From NCBI GenBank assembly GCA_934526015.1, contig CAKSZY010000016.1, forward strand, positions 1 to 52,026: a stretch of 52,026 bases of DNA, in the 5' to 3' direction. The position numbers were made by a program, and so were the translations under genes. Under the pieces are notes generated by a model that ran no database searches, was not told where the DNA came from, and saw only the letters and a list, made by a program, of their open reading frames with translations. Shown here piece by piece: positions 36,285-45,499 of this stretch. How positions within the stretch are numbered: position 1 is the stretch's first letter; each line of letters begins with the position of its first letter. This DNA is from an uncultured Dokdonella sp. (GTDB lineage: Bacteria; Pseudomonadota; Gammaproteobacteria; Xanthomonadales; Rhodanobacteraceae).

Positions 36285-36355
36285 GGAATCGGGCCAGTCT
36301 CCCGGCCATACGCAAGACGGCTCGCGCGTGACGGGCGTTCCTGTGTGTGGCTGGC
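36285..36355. repeat. Degenerate tRNA-Gln-terminator repeat, copy 1
   Basis: It begins with GGAATCGGGCCAGTCTCCC, as in the later copies, then a degraded hairpin (CATACGCAAGACGG ... GTGTGTGGCTGG). It directly abuts the end of the decayed gene. Confidence 0.6.
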
Positions 36356-36499
36356 CAGAGGGTGTCGAAGTGGGTGGGCGCGCTTTTGCTTTCACAGGGC
36401 GATCTGAATCGCGGCTCCCACGGCCCCTCATCCGGCGCTGCCGCGCCACCTTCTCCCTGCTCCGCGGGGCGAAGGGAACGCAGACGTTTGCGCCAGCCT

Positions 36500-36551
36500 C
36501 CATGTGCAAAAACACCCGCACGTGGTGGGCGTTCTTGTATGTGGCTGGGAG
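36500..36551. repeat. Degenerate tRNA-Gln-terminator repeat, copy 2
   Basis: A third, more diverged version of the same hairpin. The left arm differs (CATGTGCAAAAACACCCGC); the right arm ends TTCTTGTATGTGGCTGGGAG as in copy 3. Between copies 1 and 2 there is no coding sequence, only a low-complexity GC-rich stretch. Confidence 0.55.
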
Positions 36552-36885
36552 ACCAGGATGACTCGCGCCATCCATGGCGCTCGGCCCTGCGGGCCCGGCG
36601 CTGGGCGCCGTTCGCTTTCGGCAGTCCTGCCGAAAGCGTCGAACCGGAAGGTTCTGGAATCGGGCCAGTCTCCCGGCCATACGCAAGAAGGCCCGCACAT
36701 GGCGGGCCTTCTTGTATGTGGCTGGGAGACCAGGATGACTCGCGCCATCCATGGCGCTCGGCCCTGCGGGCCCGGCGCTGCGCGCCGTTCGCTTTCGGCA
36801 GTCCTGCCGAAAGCGTCGAACCGGAAGGTTCTGGAATCGGGCCAGTCTCCCAGCCATACGCAAGAAGGCCCGCACATGGCGGGCC
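36532..36885. repeat. Tandem 177-bp repeat, two units
   Basis: Unit 1 begins at 36532 and unit 2 at 36709 with the same TTCTTGTATGTGGCTGGGAG; a third, partial unit begins at 36886 and runs into tRNA-Gln. The spacing is exactly 177 both times. Each unit contains a piece like the 3' end of the tRNA on the minus strand, then a stem-forming GC-rich stretch. Long reverse-strand ORFs cross the units, but they are products of the repeat and have no coding character. Confidence 0.8.
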
Positions 36886-36890
36886 TTCTT
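36862..36890 (-). terminator. Terminator-like hairpin after tRNA-Gln
   Basis: AAGAAGGCCCGC and GCGGGCCTTCTT pair perfectly around a 5-base loop, just past the CCA end on the minus strand. This is the core of a longer 30-bp inverted repeat, 36844-36908, that includes the tRNA end. Confidence 0.6.
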
Positions 36891-36895
36891 GCGTA

Positions 36896-36969
36896 TGGCT
36901 GGGAGACTAGGATTCGAACCTAGATAAACGGAGTCAGAGTCCGTTGTCCTACCGTTAGACGATCTCCCA
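36896..36969 (-). tRNA. tRNA-Gln (anticodon CUG)
   Basis: A full cloverleaf reads on the minus strand: acceptor TGGGAGA/TCTCCCA, discriminator G and encoded CCA, anticodon stem ACGGA/TCCGT around loop CTCTGAC with anticodon CTG, and T-arm loop with GGTTCGAATCC. It lies downstream of rpsI on the same strand. The acceptor and CCA sequence is mirrored downstream and repeated in the 177-bp units. Confidence 0.96.
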
Positions 36970-36985
36970 ATGAACCGGGATGCCG

Positions 36986-37005
36986 GGCCGGCGGATGGGC
37001 CGGCC
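36986..37005 (-). terminator. Hairpin between rpsI and tRNA-Gln
   Basis: GGCCGGC and GCCGGCC form a 7-bp stem with a 6-base loop, 18 bases past the rpsI stop. It lacks a T-tract, so it may be a processing or attenuating structure. Confidence 0.4.
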
Positions 37006-37022
37006 AGGCGGAAGCGCTTCGA

Positions 37023-37415
37023 TCAGCGCTTCGAGTACTGCGTGGCGCGGCGGGCCTTGCGCAGGCCGACCTTCTTGCGCTCGACCTCGCGGGCGTCGCG
37101 GGTCATGAAACCGGCCTTGCGCAGCGGAGCCTTGAGGTTCTCGTCGTATTCGACGAGCGCGCGGGCGATGCCGAGGCGGATCGCGCCGGCCTGGCCGGTG
37201 GTGCCGCCGCCCGCCACCGTGACGAGCACGTCGAACTTCTCGGTCGCTTCGATCAGCTGCAGCGGCTGGCGGACGATCATGCGTGCCGTTTCACGACCGA
37301 AGAAGGTGTCGAGCGGCTTGCCGTTGACGACGATCGCGCCGCTGCCCTTGCGCAGGAAGACGCGGGCTGCGGAGGACTTGCGACGGCCGGTGCCGTAGTT
37401 CTGCTGGATAGCCAT
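37023..37415 (-). CDS. rpsI: 30S ribosomal protein S9
   Basis: The 130-residue basic protein begins [19 protein letters not shown] and ends with the invariant RRATQYSKR tail that reaches the ribosomal P site. [19 protein letters not shown] is the family core. It lies downstream of rplM, as in most bacteria, in an rplM-rpsI operon. The frame runs upstream of 37415 but without S9 homology. Confidence 0.98.
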   Translation of the reverse strand: MAIQQNYGTGRRKSSAARVFLRKGSGAIVVNGKPLDTFFGRETARMIVRQPLQLIEATEKFDVLVTVAGGGTTGQAGAIRLGIARALVEYDENLKAPLRKAGFMTRDAREVERKKVGLRKARRATQYSKR

Positions 37416-37476
37416 GTTGTGCCTTTGTTGAAAAGTGCGGCCACGGATGGCCGCTTTCACGCGCAGGGGCAGCGCA

Positions 37477-37905
37477 TCAGATCTCGAGGGGCAGCGGCTG
37501 CTGGGCCGCATGCGGATGATTCGGTCCGGCGTAGACCTTGAGCTTGCGGTACATCGCACGGCCGAGCGGGTTCTTCGGCAGCATGCCCTTGACCGCGATC
37601 TCGATGACGCGCTCCGGATGGCTGGCGAGCATGTCCTTCAGCGAGGTCGTCTTGAGGTTGCCGATGTAGCCGGTGAAGCGGTGGTAGTTCTTGTCGTCGA
37701 GCTTGTTGCCGGTCACCGCGACCTTCTCGGCGTTGACGACGACGATGAAATCGCCGGTATCGACGTGGGTGGTGAACACCGGCTTGTGCTTGCCGCGCAG
37801 GCGGTGGGCGATTTCCGTCGACAGACGGCCGAGCGTCTTGTCCGTGGCATCGACCACGAACCAGTCGCGCTTCACGGTTTCGGGCTTGGCGCTGATCGTC
37901 TTCAT
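37477..37905 (-). CDS. rplM: 50S ribosomal protein L13
   Basis: The 142-residue protein opens [20 protein letters not shown] and includes [27 protein letters not shown] and [20 protein letters not shown], all typical of L13. It is the first gene of the rplM-rpsI pair. The leader between promoter and ATG contains a GC hairpin, consistent with the leader control known for L13 operons in other bacteria. Confidence 0.98.
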   Translation of the reverse strand: MKTISAKPETVKRDWFVVDATDKTLGRLSTEIAHRLRGKHKPVFTTHVDTGDFIVVVNAEKVAVTGNKLDDKNYHRFTGYIGNLKTTSLKDMLASHPERVIEIAVKGMLPKNPLGRAMYRKLKVYAGPNHPHAAQQPLPLEI

Positions 37906-37956
37906 GTCAAAACCTTGGGGGCCCGCAGGCGGGCTGGATGCGGCGAAAGGCGCGGG

Positions 37957-37962
37957 AGAATA
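37957..37962 (-). promoter_or_regulatory. -10 element TATTCT of rplM-rpsI
   Basis: TATTCT lies 51 bases before the rplM ATG on the minus strand. The leader has a GCCCGC/GCGGGC hairpin near 37920-37933. Confidence 0.45.
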
Positions 37963-38027
37963 GCGGAACCCTCCCGGAGGCGCAAGCGACGGGCCGATCG
38001 AAGCCCGGCGTGGCGAACCGCGGATGA

Positions 38028-38033
38028 TAGCAT
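38028..38033 (+). promoter_or_regulatory. -10 element TAGCAT at the GlcF-like gene
   Basis: TAGCAT ends eight bases before the ATG at 38041, the same geometry as at ampG, and predicts a leaderless transcript. Confidence 0.4.
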
Positions 38034-38040
38034 GACGGCC

Positions 38041-39249
38041 ATGTCCGACCCAGCCGCGGCACCGGCCGACCCCGGCCTGCTTGCCCTCGCCGACCAGTGC
38101 GTGATGTGCGGCCTGTGCCTGCCGCATTGCCCGACCTACCGGCTCGGCGAGCACGAGGCCGAGTCGCCGCGCGGACGCATCGCCCTGATCCGCCGCCTTG
38201 CTGCCGGCGGCACGCCGTCACCCTCCGCCGTCGAACATCTCGATCGCTGCCTGTCGTGCCTGTCCTGCCAGAAGGTCTGTCCGTCACAGGTCCGCTACGG
38301 CGCCTTGATCGAGGGCGCGAGGGCGCGCCTGTGGCCGACCCGGAACGACCAGCCGGCGCGCCGCTTCGATCCGCGCCGGCTGGCCCGGCTGGCGCGGCTC
38401 GGTCGCTGGACGCGGGCCGGATCGTGGCTTCCGCAGCTGGCGCGCCTGTTTCCGGCCGGGTCGCGCCTGCGGCGCCTCGCCGCGGAAACGCCACGGATCC
38501 CTCCGGCCTGGCCGGGCCGCAAGGGCGTCGCGGTGAAGGCGGTCCGTGGCGAACTGACCCTGTTTCCCGGCTGCGTGGCGCGCGAACTCGAACGCGACAC
38601 CCTGGCCGCCGCGCGCGTGCTGCTGGAGGCGCTCGGCTGGCGCGTGACGGTGCCGGTTGCCGCAGTCTGCTGCGGCGCGCTCGAACGCCATGCCGGGGAC
38701 GCCGCGGCCGCCCGCCGCACCGAAGCGGCAACCCGCGATGCCCTCGGCACGTTGCCGGGGACGACCGTGCTGGTCACCGCATCGGGCTGCTTCGGTCCGT
38801 TGCGCGACCACGCCCTGGCCGAAAGCGCGTTGCGCGTCGACGAGGCGGCCGGCTTCATCGCGCGCGACGAACGCCTCGACACGCTGCGCTTCCGGCCGCT
38901 CGCGCAGCGCGCGGCCTGGCACCTCGCCTGCACCCACGCCAGCGTCGGCGATGGCGGAACCGCCGTGCGCGCCCTGCTCGCCCGCATTCCCGGCCTCGAA
39001 CTCGTGCCGCTGCCGGACCAGCCGCGCTGCTGCGGCGCCGCCGGCACGGCCTTCATCGAACAGCCCGGGATCGCCGATCGCCTGCGCGAGGAGAAGCTCG
39101 ACCAGACCGCGGCACTTGCGCCCGACGTGCTGCTGACCGGCAACATCGGCTGCCGCGTGTTCCTCGGCAACGGACTGCGACAACGCGACGCTGCGCTGCC
39201 GGTGCTGCATCCGCTTGCGCTGCTGGCACGCCAGCTCGACACTGCCTGA
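38041..39249 (+). CDS. GlcF-like (Fe-S)-binding oxidoreductase subunit
   Basis: The 402-residue protein has two N-terminal 4Fe-4S motifs, [14 protein letters not shown] and [13 protein letters not shown], and two C-terminal CCG domains ([21 protein letters not shown]). This is the arrangement of the glycolate oxidase GlcF subunit and of related heterodisulfide-type subunits. Its partners (glcD, glcE) are not in the window, so the substrate is open. An ATG at 38032 would add three residues; the one at 38041 is preferred because of the TAGCAT box. It is divergent from rplM. Confidence 0.85.
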   Translation: MSDPAAAPADPGLLALADQCVMCGLCLPHCPTYRLGEHEAESPRGRIALIRRLAAGGTPSPSAVEHLDRCLSCLSCQKVCPSQVRYGALIEGARARLWPTRNDQPARRFDPRRLARLARLGRWTRAGSWLPQLARLFPAGSRLRRLAAETPRIPPAWPGRKGVAVKAVRGELTLFPGCVARELERDTLAAARVLLEALGWRVTVPVAAVCCGALERHAGDAAAARRTEAATRDALGTLPGTTVLVTASGCFGPLRDHALAESALRVDEAAGFIARDERLDTLRFRPLAQRAAWHLACTHASVGDGGTAVRALLARIPGLELVPLPDQPRCCGAAGTAFIEQPGIADRLREEKLDQTAALAPDVLLTGNIGCRVFLGNGLRQRDAALPVLHPLALLARQLDTA

Positions 39250-39380
39250 ATGCCCGCGCGGCGAAGTCCGTGCGGGTGGCGGGATCCGTGGCATCGCGCA
39301 GGCCGTCGCCGCCGTCCGGCAACGGACCTTCACGCCGCGACGTTCCCGCCCCGACATCCACCCGGCACAGGCTCGCGCCC

Positions 39381-40025
39381 ATGACCATCCGCCCGCTGTC
39401 GCGCCTCGACCGCATGATCGTCGAGATCGAACGTGCCCTCGGCACGATGTTCCAGCCGCAGCCGGTGGCGACACGACCCTCGCCGGCGGGCGACATCGAA
39501 GCCGCCGGACTCGACGAGGGCGAACGCCGCCATGCCGCCGGCCTGATGCGTGTCAACCATGTGGGCGAGGTCTGCGCGCAGGCGCTCTATTTCGGCCAGG
39601 CCGCGGTGGCCCGCGATGAAAGCGTGCGCCGGCAGCTGCTCGAAGCCGCCGCCGAGGAAACCGACCATCTCGCCTGGTGCGGCCAGCGCATCGCCGAACT
39701 CGGCGACCGCCCGAGCCTGCTCAACCCGCTCTGGTACGGCGGCGCCTGGACGATCGGCGCCGCCGCCGGCCTGATCGGCGACCGCGTCAGCCTCGGCTTC
39801 GTCGTCGAGACCGAACGCCAGGTCGAGGCGCATCTCGAAGGTCATCTCGACAAGCTGCCGGCCGGCGATCGGCGCAGCCGCGCGATCGTCGCGCAGATGA
39901 AGGAGGACGAAGCCCGCCACGCCGACCACGCCAAGGCCGCCGGCGGCATCGATCTGCCGCCACCGGTCAAGGCGGCGATGCGCTTCGCCGCCGACGTCAT
40001 GCGCAAGGTGGCGTATCGGGTTTGA
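39381..40025 (+). CDS. coq7: 3-demethoxyubiquinol 3-hydroxylase
   Basis: Coq7 hydroxylates demethoxyubiquinol in ubiquinone synthesis with a carboxylate-bridged di-iron centre. The 214-residue protein has the ferritin-like ligands in [26 protein letters not shown], and the second pair [12 protein letters not shown] and [10 protein letters not shown]. The C-terminus [12 protein letters not shown] is usual for the proteobacterial form. UbiE, encoded elsewhere in the window, acts in the same pathway. The next gene is convergent. Confidence 0.96.
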   Translation: MTIRPLSRLDRMIVEIERALGTMFQPQPVATRPSPAGDIEAAGLDEGERRHAAGLMRVNHVGEVCAQALYFGQAAVARDESVRRQLLEAAAEETDHLAWCGQRIAELGDRPSLLNPLWYGGAWTIGAAAGLIGDRVSLGFVVETERQVEAHLEGHLDKLPAGDRRSRAIVAQMKEDEARHADHAKAAGGIDLPPPVKAAMRFAADVMRKVAYRV

Positions 40026-40035
40026 GGCGAGGGCG

Positions 40036-40161
40036 AGGGCGAGGGGCGAGGGCTCGACACTCGACGGGCGGAACAAGCTTGTGAAGGTGCTAAGGGGAAG
40101 GCGGCTGTACGGCGTACCCGCGCGTGTTGGGCCCGGTTGTCGAGCCCTCGCCCCTCGCCCT
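40036..40161. repeat. 24-bp perfect inverted repeat with a 78-bp interior
   Basis: AGGGCGAGGGGCGAGGGCTC and four more bases at 40036-40059 are an exact inverse of 40138-40161. Further G/C-rich imperfect repeats flank both arms (GGCGAGGGC, CTAGCCCC). It lies between the convergent coq7 and speD ends. It could be a small non-autonomous element (MITE-like) or a long-range terminator; the interior holds no ORF of note. Confidence 0.6.
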
Positions 40162-40186
40162 AGCCCCTAGCCCCTATCCCCTGCTG

Positions 40187-40972
40187 TCAGACCAGATTGC
40201 GGCCGTGGAACAGTTCCTCGATCTCGCGGCGGACCAGCTGTTCGATGCGCTGGCGTTCCTTGAACGAGAGGTCGTCGGCGTGGGCCTCGAACAGGTAGGT
40301 GTCGAGGTCGAAGTTCTTGATGTGCATCTTCGTGTGGAACATGTTTTCCTGGTACACGTTGACGTCGAACATCTCGTACTTCTGCCGGATGTGCTTGGCG
40401 AGGTATTCCTGCACCGAATTGATGCGGTGGTCCATGTAGTGCTTGCGGCCCTTCACGTCACGGGTGAAGCCGCGCACGCGGTAGTCGGCGATGACGATGT
40501 CCGACTCGAAGCTGTCGATGAGGAAGTTGAGCGCCTTCAGCGGCGAGATCACCCCGCAGGTCGCCACATCGATGTCGGCACGGAAGGTCGCGATGCCGTT
40601 GTGCGGATGCGTTTCCGGATAGGTGTGGACGGTGATGTGGCTCTTGTCGAGATGGGCGACGACGGCATCGGAGATGGTGTCGCGGCCGAGCTTCTCGACC
40701 ACCGGCTCCTCGGAAATGAGGATCGTCACGCTGGCGCCCTGCGGATCGTAGTCCTGGCGTGCGACGTTGAGGATGTTGGCACCGATGATGTCGGCCACGT
40801 CGGTGAGGATCGTGGTCAGGCGTTCGGCGTTGTAGGCCTCGTCGATGTACTCGATGTAACGCCGGCGCTGGTCTTCCGACACCGCGTAGCAGATGTCGTA
40901 GATGTTGAAGCTCAGGGCCTTGGTGAGGTTGTTGAAGCCCTGCAGGCGCAGGCGGGGAATCGGCTTCACCAT
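40187..40972 (-). CDS. speD: S-adenosylmethionine decarboxylase proenzyme
   Basis: The 261-residue protein is the E. coli-type SpeD, which self-cleaves to make its pyruvoyl cofactor. The cleavage serine is in [13 protein letters not shown] (about residue 114), and [14 protein letters not shown] and [17 protein letters not shown] are further family motifs. It makes decarboxylated SAM for SpeE. It is divergent from clp, as in Xanthomonas. The CATAAT -10 element is at 41011-41016. Confidence 0.96.
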   Translation of the reverse strand: MVKPIPRLRLQGFNNLTKALSFNIYDICYAVSEDQRRRYIEYIDEAYNAERLTTILTDVADIIGANILNVARQDYDPQGASVTILISEEPVVEKLGRDTISDAVVAHLDKSHITVHTYPETHPHNGIATFRADIDVATCGVISPLKALNFLIDSFESDIVIADYRVRGFTRDVKGRKHYMDHRINSVQEYLAKHIRQKYEMFDVNVYQENMFHTKMHIKNFDLDTYLFEAHADDLSFKERQRIEQLVRREIEELFHGRNLV

Positions 40973-41010
40973 CGCATTCGTCTCCGGTCCGCACCCGCGG
41001 AAGGGCGCGC

Positions 41011-41016
41011 ATTATG
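41011..41016 (-). promoter_or_regulatory. -10 element CATAAT of speD
   Basis: CATAAT lies 39 bases before the speD ATG on the minus strand. Confidence 0.45.
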
Positions 41017-41164
41017 GGCCAATCCCCCGGCCTATGAAACCGCGGGGTTCGCTGCCTGCGGAGACCGCGCCGGCGCCTGGCCGGCCACGGGATGTCGCCT
41101 GCATCGCGACGCACGCCGCCGGCAGCCGGCGCCGGCGCGGTTCGCCCGCGAGCGCGAATTGCAA

Positions 41165-41170
41165 TAAGAT
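41165..41170 (+). promoter_or_regulatory. -10 element TAAGAT of clp
   Basis: TAAGAT lies 86 bases before the clp start, with TTCGCC 18 bases upstream as a possible -35. The long leader has room for control sites. Confidence 0.4.
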
Positions 41171-41255
41171 GGTGCCATGCTGCGCGCAGGGGCGCAGTCG
41201 ATGGAAAATCTCGCGCATTTGTGCGTGCCCTCCGCGCCTCCTGGGAGACACCCGA

Positions 41256-41969
41256 GTGAAGATGGCCGATTTCCGCTACACCCTGCAACGCAACGTCTCC
41301 AAGGTGCAGGCACCGCCCTCGCTGCAGCCGGACCGCGCAGCGATGGAACGCTTCCTCGGCATGTGCCACCGCCGCCGCTATCCGAGCAAGACGGCGATCA
41401 TCCGCCCGGGCGATTCGGCCAACATCCTCTACTACGTCATCGACGGTTCGCTGACCGTGTCCTCGGAAGACGAGGAAGGCCGCGAGCTGATCCTCGCCTA
41501 CCTCAACCGCGGCGAGTTCATCGGCGAGATGGGCATCTTCGTCGAGACCCCGCGCCGCGAAGTCATGGTGCGCACGCGCACGCCGTGCGAACTGGCCGAG
41601 ATCGGCTACGAGCGCATGTTCAACCTGTTCGAGGGGCCGCTGCGCGAGGAATGTCCGAAGATCCTGTTCGCGATCGGCTCGCAGCTGACCAACCGCTTGC
41701 TGCACACCAGCCGCAAGGTCAGCCGGCTGGCCTTCATGGACGTCACCGGCCGCGTCGCCAAGACGCTGATCGACCTCACCGACGAGCCGGATGCGATGTC
41801 GCACCCGGAAGGCACCCAGATCCGCATTTCGCGTCAGGAGATCAGCCGCATCGTCGGCTGCTCGCGCGAGATGGTCGGCCGCGTGCTGAAGCAGCTCGAG
41901 GAGCAGGGCATGATCACGGTGGCCGGCAAGACCATCGTCGTGCTCGGCCGGCGCTCGAGCGAGACCTGA
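41256..41969 (+). CDS. clp: Clp, Crp-family transcription factor
   Basis: The 237-residue protein has an N-terminal cyclic-nucleotide-binding jelly roll (GDSANILYYVIDGSLTV; GEFIGEMGIFVETPRREVMV) and a C-terminal winged helix (SRQEISRIVGCSREMVGRVL). It aligns with the Clp regulator of Xanthomonas, which controls virulence and exopolysaccharide genes and responds to cyclic-di-GMP. Which ligand is bound here is inferred. The GTG at 41256 follows GGGAG at eight bases; the ATG at 41262 is a close alternative. It is divergent from speD and convergent with the HAD gene. Confidence 0.94.
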   Translation: MKMADFRYTLQRNVSKVQAPPSLQPDRAAMERFLGMCHRRRYPSKTAIIRPGDSANILYYVIDGSLTVSSEDEEGRELILAYLNRGEFIGEMGIFVETPRREVMVRTRTPCELAEIGYERMFNLFEGPLREECPKILFAIGSQLTNRLLHTSRKVSRLAFMDVTGRVAKTLIDLTDEPDAMSHPEGTQIRISRQEISRIVGCSREMVGRVLKQLEEQGMITVAGKTIVVLGRRSSET

Positions 41970-41982
41970 GCGGCACCCGCGC

Positions 41983-42750
41983 TCACCACCATTCGACCCG
42001 ACGCACGCTGCGCCCGAGGGCGCGCTCGAGCGCACGGCAGGCGCCCGGCGTGCCGTTGACGAGCACCGCATCCGCCGCCTCGCGCAGCATCGGCGCGTCG
42101 GCCGGAGAATCGGTGTAGGCGACCGCCCACGGCGGCGCGACCCCGCGGGCGGCCAGCTCGCGCGGCTTGCGCACGCCGAAGCAATGCACGGCGCTGCGCA
42201 GGCCGAACCAGCCGGGACGCAAGCGCGAGGCGACCAGCTCGAAGCGGTCCGCGCGCGGGCACCGCACCATCCCTTCCGGCGACTCCCGCGCCTCTTCGAT
42301 TGCGCACGCCTCGAGTCCGATCGCCGCGAACAGGTCGCGGGCGAGGTGCTGTTCGCAGCCGGTGACGACGACGACGCGATCGCCGTCGGCGAGATGACGG
42401 CGCAGCGCGCGGATGCCCTCGCGCAGGAAACTGCGCGGCCGTTCGGCGTGTTCGCGGGCGAATGCGCGGACGTGTTCGCGGTAGCGCGCCTCGCCGACGC
42501 CGAGCAGGCTCACCTCGACCAGCCGGCGGACGATCCACCAGCGTCCACGCCCGCTGAGCGCAAGCGGGCCCGCCAGCACGACCAGCGGCACGGCGAACAG
42601 CAGCCGCCACGGGGCCCGGCGGTACCGTGCACGCACGAAGGCGGCGAACGAATCCCCGCGGATCAGCACGCCGTCGAAGTCGAACAGCACGGTGCGCGAA
42701 GCTGCTGCCGCATCGGTGGATGCGGCGATGGCGCCGGCGCCCTCGCTCAC
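41983..42750 (-). CDS. HAD-superfamily phosphatase
   Basis: The 255-residue protein has HAD motif [13 protein letters not shown] (about 23-34), motif II VVTGCEQ and late motif [12 protein letters not shown]. Two hydrophobic stretches lie near 47-67. Similarity is to SerB-like phosphoric monoester hydrolases. The ATG overlaps the trpC stop by four bases (ATGA), so it is coupled to tryptophan synthesis, but no link is established. The substrate is unknown. Confidence 0.88.
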   Translation of the reverse strand: MSEGAGAIAASTDAAAASRTVLFDFDGVLIRGDSFAAFVRARYRRAPWRLLFAVPLVVLAGPLALSGRGRWWIVRRLVEVSLLGVGEARYREHVRAFAREHAERPRSFLREGIRALRRHLADGDRVVVVTGCEQHLARDLFAAIGLEACAIEEARESPEGMVRCPRADRFELVASRLRPGWFGLRSAVHCFGVRKPRELAARGVAPPWAVAYTDSPADAPMLREAADAVLVNGTPGACRALERALGRSVRRVEWW

Positions 42751-43544
42751 GCCGGAAAGAACAGTTCGGCGAGCGCTGCGCCGGGATCCGCGGCGCGCAT
42801 GAAGCGTTCGCCGACGAGGAAGGCATCGATGCCGGCGGCGCGCAGGCGGGCGACATCGGCGGCCGTGGCGATCCCGCTCTCGGTGACGAACACGCGGCCG
42901 TCATCGACGCGTGCGCGCAGGCCGATCGAGGTGTCGAGCGAAACCTCGAACGTGCGCAGGTCGCGGTTGTTGACGCCGATCAGCGGCACCGGCAGGGCCA
43001 GCGCGCGTTCCAGTTCGTCGCCGTCATGCGCCTCGACGAGCACGTCGAGATCGAGTTCGGCAGCCAGCAGGGCCAGCTCGAGCAGGGCGTCGTCATCCAG
43101 CGCGGCGACGATCAGCAGGATCGCGTCGGCACCGATCAGACGCGCCTCGTGGACCTGCCAGGGATCAATGGTGAAGTCCTTGCGCAACACCGGCAGTGCA
43201 CAGGCGCCGCGCGCCAGCGCGAGGTAGTCCTCGTGGCCATGGAAGAAGTCGGCATCGGTCAGCACCGACAGGCAGGTCGCGCCGCCAGCTTCGTAACTGC
43301 GGGCGATCGCGGCGGGGTCGAAACCGGCACGGATGATGCCCTGGCTCGGGCTCGCCTGCTTGACCTCGGCGATGACCGCCGGCCTGCCGGCCTCGATGGA
43401 GGACTCCATCGCCGCGGCGAAACCGCGCGTGTCGGACAGGTCGCGGCAGCGGGCCGCCAGCTCCGCGATCGGCAGGCGGGCCTGGCGGGCGGCGACTTCC
43501 TCGGCCTTGCGGGCGAGGATGCGGCTGAGGATGTCGGTGCTCAT
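42747..43544 (-). CDS. trpC: Indole-3-glycerol phosphate synthase
   Basis: TrpC closes the indole ring in tryptophan synthesis. The 265-residue TIM barrel includes [14 protein letters not shown] (substrate lysine), [39 protein letters not shown] and VFVTESGI. Length and motifs match the monofunctional enzyme. It precedes the HAD gene with an ATGA overlap. On the minus strand a GACAAT box (43592-43597) lies upstream. Confidence 0.97.
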   Translation of the reverse strand: MSTDILSRILARKAEEVAARQARLPIAELAARCRDLSDTRGFAAAMESSIEAGRPAVIAEVKQASPSQGIIRAGFDPAAIARSYEAGGATCLSVLTDADFFHGHEDYLALARGACALPVLRKDFTIDPWQVHEARLIGADAILLIVAALDDDALLELALLAAELDLDVLVEAHDGDELERALALPVPLIGVNNRDLRTFEVSLDTSIGLRARVDDGRVFVTESGIATAADVARLRAAGIDAFLVGERFMRAADPGAALAELFFPA

Positions 43545-43591
43545 CGGGAATGGCGGCCATCGAGCCGATGCGCCGCGCGGCGCGGGCACGC

Positions 43592-43597
43592 ATTGTC
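43592..43597 (-). promoter_or_regulatory. -10 element GACAAT of trpC
   Basis: GACAAT lies 47 bases before the trpC ATG on the minus strand. The -35 region is not clear. Confidence 0.35.
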
Positions 43598-43682
43598 CCC
43601 GAAGGGATGCCGCATGGGGAATCTTCCTGGCGTCCGCCGCCGTGCGCGTGTGCCCGGTTCGGCTTCGCCGCGAGGTCGGCGC

Positions 43683-43688
43683 TAGAAT
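43683..43688 (+). promoter_or_regulatory. -10 element TAGAAT of the M28 peptidase gene
   Basis: TAGAAT lies 30 bases before the ATG at 43719, followed by a GGAG ribosome site. Confidence 0.5.
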
Positions 43689-43718
43689 CGGCGATTCGCC
43701 CCCGCGTGGAGTCCGTCC

Positions 43719-45428
43719 ATGGTTCGTCTCGCCCTCGCCAGCGCCATCGCGCTCACCCTGACCGCCTGCGGCAAGCAGGAATCCGCCCCGGCCACGCCGG
43801 CGCCGCCGGTTGCCGAAGCCACCGCACCGACCCGACCCGATCCGGTCCAGCCCACCGCCGAAGGCCGTTTCGAAGCGGCGATCAAGGCCGAGGACTTCGC
43901 CGCCCGCCTCGAGCGCCTCGCCTCCGACCAGTTCGAGGGCCGCAAGCCCGGCACGATCGGCGAACGCGCCACGACCGCTTACATCAAGGACCAGTTCGAG
44001 CGCATCGGCCTGAAGCCCGGCAACCACGGCAGCTGGTTCCAGACCGTGCCGATGATCCAGACCACCCTCGTCGACGCGCCGTCGACGAAACTCGAGGTCA
44101 CCGGCAGCAAGGGCAGCGAGACCTTTGCCTTCGCCACCGACATGGTCCTTGGCACGCTCGACGCCAGCACCGAGGTCACGCTCGCCGAGTCACCGATCGT
44201 GTTCGTCGGCTACGGCGTCGACGCGCCGGACTGGAACGACTTCGCCGGCCTCGACGTGAAGGGCAAGACGGTGATCGTCCTCGTCAACGATCCCGGCTGG
44301 GGCAACCAGGATCCCGATCTGTTCAAGGGCAAGGCACTGACCTACTACGGACGCTGGACCTACAAGTTCGAGGAAGCCGCGCGCAAGGGTGCGGCGGCCG
44401 CCTTCATCGTCCACGAGACCGCCGGCGCCGGCTATCCGTTCGACGTGGTCGAGAGCGGCTGGTCGGGACCGCGCCAGTCGCTGCCGCCGAGCGAGGAGCC
44501 GGGGCCGCGCCTGCAGACCGCCGGCTGGCTGACCGAGGACGCAGCGCGCCGCCTGTTCGCGGCCGCCGGCGCCGATTTCGACGCCCTCAAGAAGAGTGCC
44601 GACCTGCGCGGCTTCAAGGCGAGCGTGCTCGATGCGAAGCTCTCGGTGAGCTACCGCAGCACGATCGACAACGCCACTTCGGAGAACGTCATCGGCTACC
44701 TGCCCGGCAGCACGCGCCCGGACGAGACGATCGTCTATACCGCGCACTGGGACCATCTCGGCAAGGACGACAGCCTCCCCGGCGAGGACCACATCTACAA
44801 CGGCGCGATCGACAACGCCACCGGCGTCGCCGGCATCATCGAGATCGCCGAGGCCTTCGCCAGCCAGCAGCCGCCGCCGCAGCGCTCGGTGGTGTTCAAC
44901 GCGGTCACCCTGGAGGAATCCGGCCTGCTCGGCGCGGCCTACTACGTCGCCCATCCGGGCTTCCCGCTCGACAAGACCGTCGCCAACATCAATCTCGACG
45001 CACTGCCGGTCACCGGACCGACCCGCAACATGACCGTGATCGGTCTCGGCCAGTCCGAACTCGACGCCTACATCGAGGAAGCGGCGGCGGCCCAGGGGCG
45101 CGTGATCACGCCGGACGCATCCCCCGAAAAGGGCTACTTCTTCCGCTCCGACCACGTCAACTTCGCCCGCGCCGGCGTGCCGGCACTGTATGCCTCGGGC
45201 GGGCTCGACCTCGTCGACGGCGGCGAGGAAGCCGGCCGCAAGGCCGCCGACGACTACACGGCGAACCGCTACCACAAGCCCGGCGACAACCACGACCCGG
45301 CCTGGGACTACCGCGGCGTCGTCCAGGACCTCGAAGCGCTGTACGCGGTCGGCCGCAAGCTCGCCGACGAAACCACGTATCCGCAGTGGAAGCCAGGCGC
45401 GGATTTCGCCCGTCCGGCGAAGCCGTGA
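43719..45428 (+). CDS. Lipoprotein M28-family zinc aminopeptidase
   Basis: The 569-residue protein has a lipoprotein signal with lipobox LTAC (Cys 17) and a Pro/Ala-rich linker. A PA-type insertion follows (about 150-250), and then an M28 metallopeptidase domain. The two-zinc ligands fit [25 protein letters not shown] and NINLDALP, with the last His in [15 protein letters not shown]. It should be anchored in the envelope and trim peptides. It stands alone between divergent trpC and convergent carbonic anhydrase. Confidence 0.93.
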   Translation: MVRLALASAIALTLTACGKQESAPATPAPPVAEATAPTRPDPVQPTAEGRFEAAIKAEDFAARLERLASDQFEGRKPGTIGERATTAYIKDQFERIGLKPGNHGSWFQTVPMIQTTLVDAPSTKLEVTGSKGSETFAFATDMVLGTLDASTEVTLAESPIVFVGYGVDAPDWNDFAGLDVKGKTVIVLVNDPGWGNQDPDLFKGKALTYYGRWTYKFEEAARKGAAAAFIVHETAGAGYPFDVVESGWSGPRQSLPPSEEPGPRLQTAGWLTEDAARRLFAAAGADFDALKKSADLRGFKASVLDAKLSVSYRSTIDNATSENVIGYLPGSTRPDETIVYTAHWDHLGKDDSLPGEDHIYNGAIDNATGVAGIIEIAEAFASQQPPPQRSVVFNAVTLEESGLLGAAYYVAHPGFPLDKTVANINLDALPVTGPTRNMTVIGLGQSELDAYIEEAAAAQGRVITPDASPEKGYFFRSDHVNFARAGVPALYASGGLDLVDGGEEAGRKAADDYTANRYHKPGDNHDPAWDYRGVVQDLEALYAVGRKLADETTYPQWKPGADFARPAKP

Positions 45429-45499
45429 TCGGCGATCCGCACGGCAGGCACTGAAAGGAATGGCGCCGACGGCCACACCGGCCGCCGGCGCCAGCAGAC

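Noticed and set aside
35624..36331. Long open frame over the small ORF and the decayed gene
   Set aside because: It is Arg/Gly/Pro-rich shadow sequence in a frame where neither the small ORF nor the relic is encoded.
36285..36908. CRISPR array
   Set aside because: The units are 177 bp long and nearly identical throughout, with no short repeat-spacer alternation and no cas genes.
36428..36923. Repetitive open frames across the 177-bp units
   Set aside because: They repeat the unit length and contain tRNA-derived sequence; no ribosome site or family features.
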